Origin: Candidatus Zixiibacteriota bacterium | GTDB lineage: Bacteria > Zixibacteria > MSB-5A5 > GN15 > JACZUZ01 | Assembly (NCBI GenBank): GCA_022572905.1 | Contig: JACZUZ010000114.1 | Location: 1 to 6,549 of the forward strand | DNA: 6,549 nucleotides | Reading direction: 5' to 3' | Shown here: piece after piece, positions 6,101 through 6,549 of the stretch | How the letters are laid out: each line of letters begins with the position of its first letter | Numbering within the stretch: the first letter of the stretch is position 1 | Notes under the pieces: model-generated | The model's input: only the letters and a program-made list of their open reading frames with translations | Databases searched by the model: none | What the model was told of the DNA's origin: nothing | Program-made: the position numbers and the translations under genes

Positions 6101-6549
6101 GGAGGCGGTATGTCTGTTCGTGTTCTATAACAGCTATCTGTAATTTCATATTCAAAAATGAATGTAGTCGTGTCTCTAAGATCGCCTGCCTCAAAGCAGG
6201 TTATTCCTGAAGTATCCGAGACCATTTCAAAATTACCCGTCCCACTTATTTGAGTGATCTGAATTACATCGCCGGGATTCGGATCAAATCCTATTACCTC
6301 AAAGCAAATCGAATCCGGTCCGCAGAGTTTGAGAGTATCGCTGTAGGTTAAAATCTGCGGCGGCAAATTCAAAATGACCGGAATGCAAATTGTATCACGC
6401 GCGAAATCGCAGGAATCATTTACCTCAACCACGAAGCAATAGACTCCGCTCGTGTCGACCGTGAATCTTAATAGTCCGGATTGACTTACGTCTCCGTCCC
6501 CTGAAACAATTGACCAAACTAAATTGTCGCCGTCCGCGTCAACCGCCGA
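1..6549 (-). CDS. Internal part of a giant secreted/surface protein made of tandem cysteine-rich Ig-like repeats (partial at both ends)
   Basis: I translated all 2183 codons of this minus-strand frame and found no stop; neither the initiator nor the terminator is in the window. The product is a chain of 26 beta-sandwich modules with the plan C1-(5 to 6 residues)-C2, D-P-D-G-N loop, 'G-x-Y', E strand 'CF', 'DTSG-x-Y' tyrosine corner, 'DSCG', 'DT', then an 'NxPP' linker. By hand count there are about 120 Cys, 14 Lys, 32 Arg, 7 Met and 8 Trp, with acidic residues several-fold above basic ones. Such paired cysteines imply folding in an oxidising compartment, so export is likely, although the signal peptide and anchor lie outside. 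Bacterial Ig-like/PKD/cadherin-like arrays usually serve as stalks, adhesins or envelope and extracellular matrix proteins; which applies here cannot be told. There is no frameshift or in-frame stop, and the repeats differ at most codons, so the gene looks intact and under selection. The family is not one I can name. Confidence 0.96.
181..432 (-). repeat. Module R25, type A with extra F-G cysteine pair
   Basis: Residues 2040-2123. It has 'QCEIDSVCFPVSITD', loop 'DVEQN' and 'GELCF'. A Cys follows the corner Tyr ('GVYC'), then comes 'ATDSCG' and a Cys in the G strand ('VDTVC'). The two extra cysteines match those in R1. It ends 'QSGD'. Confidence 0.88.
433..675 (-). repeat. Module R24, B-like but without the outer cysteine pair
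   Basis: Residues 1959-2039. Its short loop and length match type B, but the first Cys is replaced ('TIPGNQ') and so is the last ('CADTQL'). The inner four remain ('TCQPDTLC', 'SICL', 'SCAD'). It ends 'NEKP'. Confidence 0.85.
676..918 (-). repeat. Module R23, type B with six cysteines
   Basis: Residues 1878-1958. It has 'QCSDTVELEFC', 'GEFC', 'DISPASAIV' in place of the DPDGN loop, 'DSICI', 'DTTGVY' and 'FCGVDTC', ending 'LPDP'. Confidence 0.89.
919..1200 (-). repeat. Module R22, type A with N-terminal extension (94 residues)
   Basis: Residues 1784-1877. A stretch of about ten extra residues ('TTPLARGAATD') precedes the A strand. The rest is regular: 'ICDLGGETIC', 'SDTNGN', 'GQVCFIPDTAGTY', 'VVDSCF' and 'AADT', ending 'EEPA'. 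The extension may act as a hinge. Confidence 0.86.
1201..1446 (-). repeat. Module R21, type B with seven cysteines; counterpart of R9
   Basis: Residues 1702-1783. It has 'TCPVDT', 'QCEPGGEIC', 'IGFYEAGFCCF' (a double Cys in the E strand), 'DTVGRY' and 'ECGVDTC', ending 'NEPP'. Confidence 0.9.
1447..1692 (-). repeat. Module R20, type B with all six cysteines
   Basis: Residues 1620-1701. It has 'ECPISP', 'LCGPDTVC', 'TSFGVYESGQLCFFADTSG' and 'SCDTDTC', ending 'GEPP'. It corresponds in position to R8 but keeps the C2 and C3 cysteines that R8 lacks. Confidence 0.9.
1693..1950 (-). repeat. Module R19, type A; counterpart of R7
   Basis: Residues 1534-1619. It has 'CEIQEVCFPVGITD', loop changed to 'DAEYN', 'GVYDPITGLVC' and 'ITAVDSCG'. 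Like R7, it directly precedes a pair of type B modules. Confidence 0.88.
1951..2211 (-). repeat. Module R18, type A with degenerate C-terminal end; extra unit relative to upstream block
   Basis: Residues 1447-1533. The first half is consensus ('LCQPETVCIDVDISDPDGN', 'WYDTLTSQVCF'). After C4 the usual 'CG....DT' is replaced by 'CLAITQRI', and the tyrosine corner is missing ('TSSGTVN'). It ends 'VNTPP'. It has no one-to-one partner in R3-R9. Confidence 0.86.
2212..2472 (-). repeat. Module R17, canonical type A
   Basis: Residues 1360-1446. It has 'QCEPVEICVPVDISDPDGN', 'GVYDPILGQVCF', 'REYLII', 'ATDSCGNKSSDT' and 'INSAP'. This unit gave the clearest first sight of the frame and the repeat consensus. 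Confidence 0.92.
2473..2733 (-). repeat. Module R16, type A; counterpart of R5
   Basis: Residues 1273-1359. It has 'VCGPQDVCFPVGISDADEN', 'YGFYDARSGNVCA', 'DSTGDF', 'AIDACGA' and 'FNRPP'. It follows R15 just as R5 follows R4. Confidence 0.9.
2734..2985 (-). repeat. Module R15, type B with seven cysteines; twin of R4
   Basis: Residues 1189-1272, exactly the length of R4. It has 'VCPPDT', 'IFICEPDTLC', 'WYDTTTKSLCFYTNCSV' and 'TNGCFVDSC', ending 'MNSNP'. The extra Cys in 'YTNC' and the Trp-x-Asp-Thr motif are shared with R4 and with no other module. Confidence 0.9.
2986..3243 (-). repeat. Module R14, type A; first unit of downstream duplicated block
   Basis: Residues 1103-1188. It begins 'VEIGPDT', compared with 'VILGPDT' in R3. 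It has 'SEVCVPVEISDPDGN', 'QLCLIA', 'VTDACG' and 'SSDT', and ends 'VGEAF' without a Pro-Pro linker, as R3 does. Confidence 0.88.
3244..3504 (-). repeat. Module R13, type A
   Basis: Residues 1016-1102. It has 'WCGIEEIC', 'AFDPDGN', 'QVCYLP', 'ALDSCG' and 'FDTT', ending 'ANRPP'. A Trp precedes C1, which is unusual in this array. The tyrosine corner is replaced by 'GTGIDT'. Confidence 0.88.
3505..3753 (-). repeat. Module R12, type A, shortened
   Basis: Residues 933-1015. It has 'ICQIQPVCVP', a loop reduced to 'DDNLD', 'SICIIPDTSGFY', 'LDSCGVADTT' and 'INRPP'. Four cysteines are at standard positions. Confidence 0.88.
3754..4014 (-). repeat. Module R11, type A
   Basis: Residues 846-932. It has 'LCEPDSVCFP', loop 'DANGN', 'QICFFA', 'TVTDSCGAADVDT' and linker 'INEAP', the same linker as R6. 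The Tyr of the corner is replaced ('QSGVRT'). Confidence 0.88.
4015..4266 (-). repeat. Module R10, type A
   Basis: Residues 762-845. It has C1 'FCDLDTVC' C2, a modified loop 'DIDSN', C3 in 'QICY' and 'ATDSCDASDVDT', ending 'VNVAP'. The tyrosine corner is replaced by 'SRVDT'. Confidence 0.87.
4267..4515 (-). repeat. Module R9, type B lacking the C2/C3 pair; counterpart of R21
   Basis: Residues 679-761. It has 'TCPIDT', C1 'FICLPGD', then Cys-free B ('AVVIPF') and E ('GTITF') strands, 'DTAGHY' and 'PCGIDSC', ending 'NTPP'. R21 has the same frame ('TCPVDT', 'VTVSPIGFY', 'ECGVDTC') but keeps the B and E cysteines. Confidence 0.88.
4516..4755 (-). repeat. Module R8, type B lacking the C2/C3 pair
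   Basis: Residues 599-678. It starts 'NCPDDT', has C1 ('SLC'), and ends with the compact 'ECGIDTC'. The B-strand Cys is replaced in 'GVFDYVV' and the E-strand Cys in 'GVLTLTF', so both members of the presumed B-E disulfide are missing together. The tyrosine corner 'DTSGVY' is intact. Confidence 0.88.
4756..5025 (-). repeat. Module R7, type A; counterpart of R19
   Basis: Residues 509-598. It contains 'CGIQEVCLPVDISD', 'GIYDSIAQEVCF' and 'ITAVDACG', all echoed in R19 ('CEIQEVCFPVGITD', 'ITAVDSCG'). The DPDGN loop is altered to 'DIPGN' and the tyrosine corner is replaced by 'GPGEL'. It ends 'GSPP'. Confidence 0.87.
5026..5283 (-). repeat. Module R6, type A; probable counterpart of R17
   Basis: Residues 423-508. 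It has C1 'SLC', C2 'VACVP', 'SDPDGD', 'YNPISGELCF', 'DTSGQYLII', 'ATDICG' and 'INEAP'. R17 has the related 'YDPILGQVCF' and 'YLII'. Confidence 0.88.
5284..5547 (-). repeat. Module R5, type A; counterpart of R16
   Basis: Residues 335-422. It shares with R16 the stretch 'CFPVGISD-x-DENIV' and 'VCA' instead of 'VCF' in the E strand. It has 'DTSGSY', 'ATDSCG' and 'GVDT', and ends 'VNSTP'. Four cysteines are at the standard positions. Confidence 0.9.
5548..5799 (-). repeat. Module R4, type B with seven cysteines; twin of R15
   Basis: Residues 251-334. It starts with an early Cys ('YICRADT') and lacks the DPDGN loop. It carries 'CFYTNCSV' in place of the tyrosine corner and ends 'TNGCQVDTC...MNSAP'. 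An ungapped alignment with R15 over 84 residues gives 43 identities by hand count (about 51%), the most distinctive pair in the array. Confidence 0.9.
5800..6057 (-). repeat. Module R3, canonical type A; first unit of upstream duplicated block
   Basis: Residues 165-250. It shows the full consensus: 'LCEPTEICLP', 'SDPDGDD', 'GEICF', 'DTAGVY', 'ATDSCG' and 'SSSDT'. The linker is 'IPEGF' rather than NxPP. The same kind of ending ('VGEAF') closes R14, its proposed counterpart in the second block. Confidence 0.9.
6058..6357 (-). repeat. Module R2, type A, longest unit (100 residues)
   Basis: Residues 65-164. It has C1 and C2 ('LCGPDSICF'), a loop 'FDPNPGD', C3 in 'ITCF' and C4 in 'DSCY'. The tyrosine corner is not clean. 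The C-terminal strand is followed by an extended Pro-rich stretch ('DIPPPSG') and a further strand before the next module, so the junction to R3 is unusually long. Confidence 0.8.
6358..6549 (-). repeat. Module R1, partial, A-like with extra F-G cysteine pair
   Basis: Residues 1-64 of the visible protein. The N-terminal A and B strands are outside the window. A 'DADGDN' loop is present. The E-strand Cys (C3) is replaced ('LLRF'), and the tyrosine corner reads 'DTSGVYC'. The 'NDSC' turn is followed by 'RDTIC', giving a Cys on the F strand and another on the G strand. The module ends at 'NLPP'. Confidence 0.85.

Noticed and set aside
1..6549. Tandem nucleotide repeats such as a CRISPR array or DNA satellite
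   Set aside because: The periodicity of about 250-265 bases is seen at protein level with different codons and variable unit length. There are no short identical direct repeats with unique spacers.
1..6549. Internal start site, promoter or terminator within the window
   Set aside because: The repeat frame is open throughout with regular modules. The few in-frame Met codons (for example in the MNSAP and MNSNP linkers) fall inside modules with nothing that marks a start.

Overview
The window lies entirely inside one very large protein-coding gene on the minus strand. Read as the reverse complement, with codons in register with position 1, all 2183 codons are open. There is no stop in that frame, and neither the start codon nor the stop codon is inside the window. 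Both protein ends, any signal peptide and any anchor are therefore missing. There is no intergenic DNA, no RNA gene, no mobile element and no CRISPR array.

The encoded segment is a chain of 26 tandem beta-sandwich (Ig/cadherin/PKD-like) modules of about 80-100 residues, the first and last cut by the window edges. They are numbered R1-R26 from the N-terminal side (high coordinate) to the C-terminal side (low coordinate). A generic module has a short A strand ending in Cys (C1), a B strand with Cys followed by Pro or another residue (C2), often a D-P-D-G-N loop, an E strand 'CF' (C3), a D-T-S-G-x-Y tyrosine corner, a 'DSCG' turn (C4), a 'DT' G strand, and an 'N-x-P-P' or 'N-x-A-P' linker. I count about 120 cysteines, only about 14 lysines and 32 arginines, and a large excess of Asp and Glu. 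This suggests an exported, disulfide-stabilised, acidic surface or secreted protein.

The modules fall into two kinds. Type A has the DPDGN loop and four cysteines. Type B starts 'C-P-x-D-T', lacks the DPDGN loop and ends with a compact 'C-x-x-D-[T/S]-C'. The order along the chain is A A A B A A A B B A A A A A B A A A A B B A B B-like A B. Modules R3-R9 (4267-6057) and R14-R21 (1201-3243) match in type order and in private motifs. They look like an old block duplication that differs by one A module. Cysteines appear and disappear in pairs, which lets three or four disulfides per module be proposed from sequence alone.

Organism: the intron-free giant repeat gene and the cysteine-bearing Ig-like repeats fit a bacterium. 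My impression is an uncultured lineage of the FCB/Zixibacteria kind, but the window holds no marker gene and this is a low-confidence guess. The function is not recognisable beyond a probable structural or adhesive cell-surface role.
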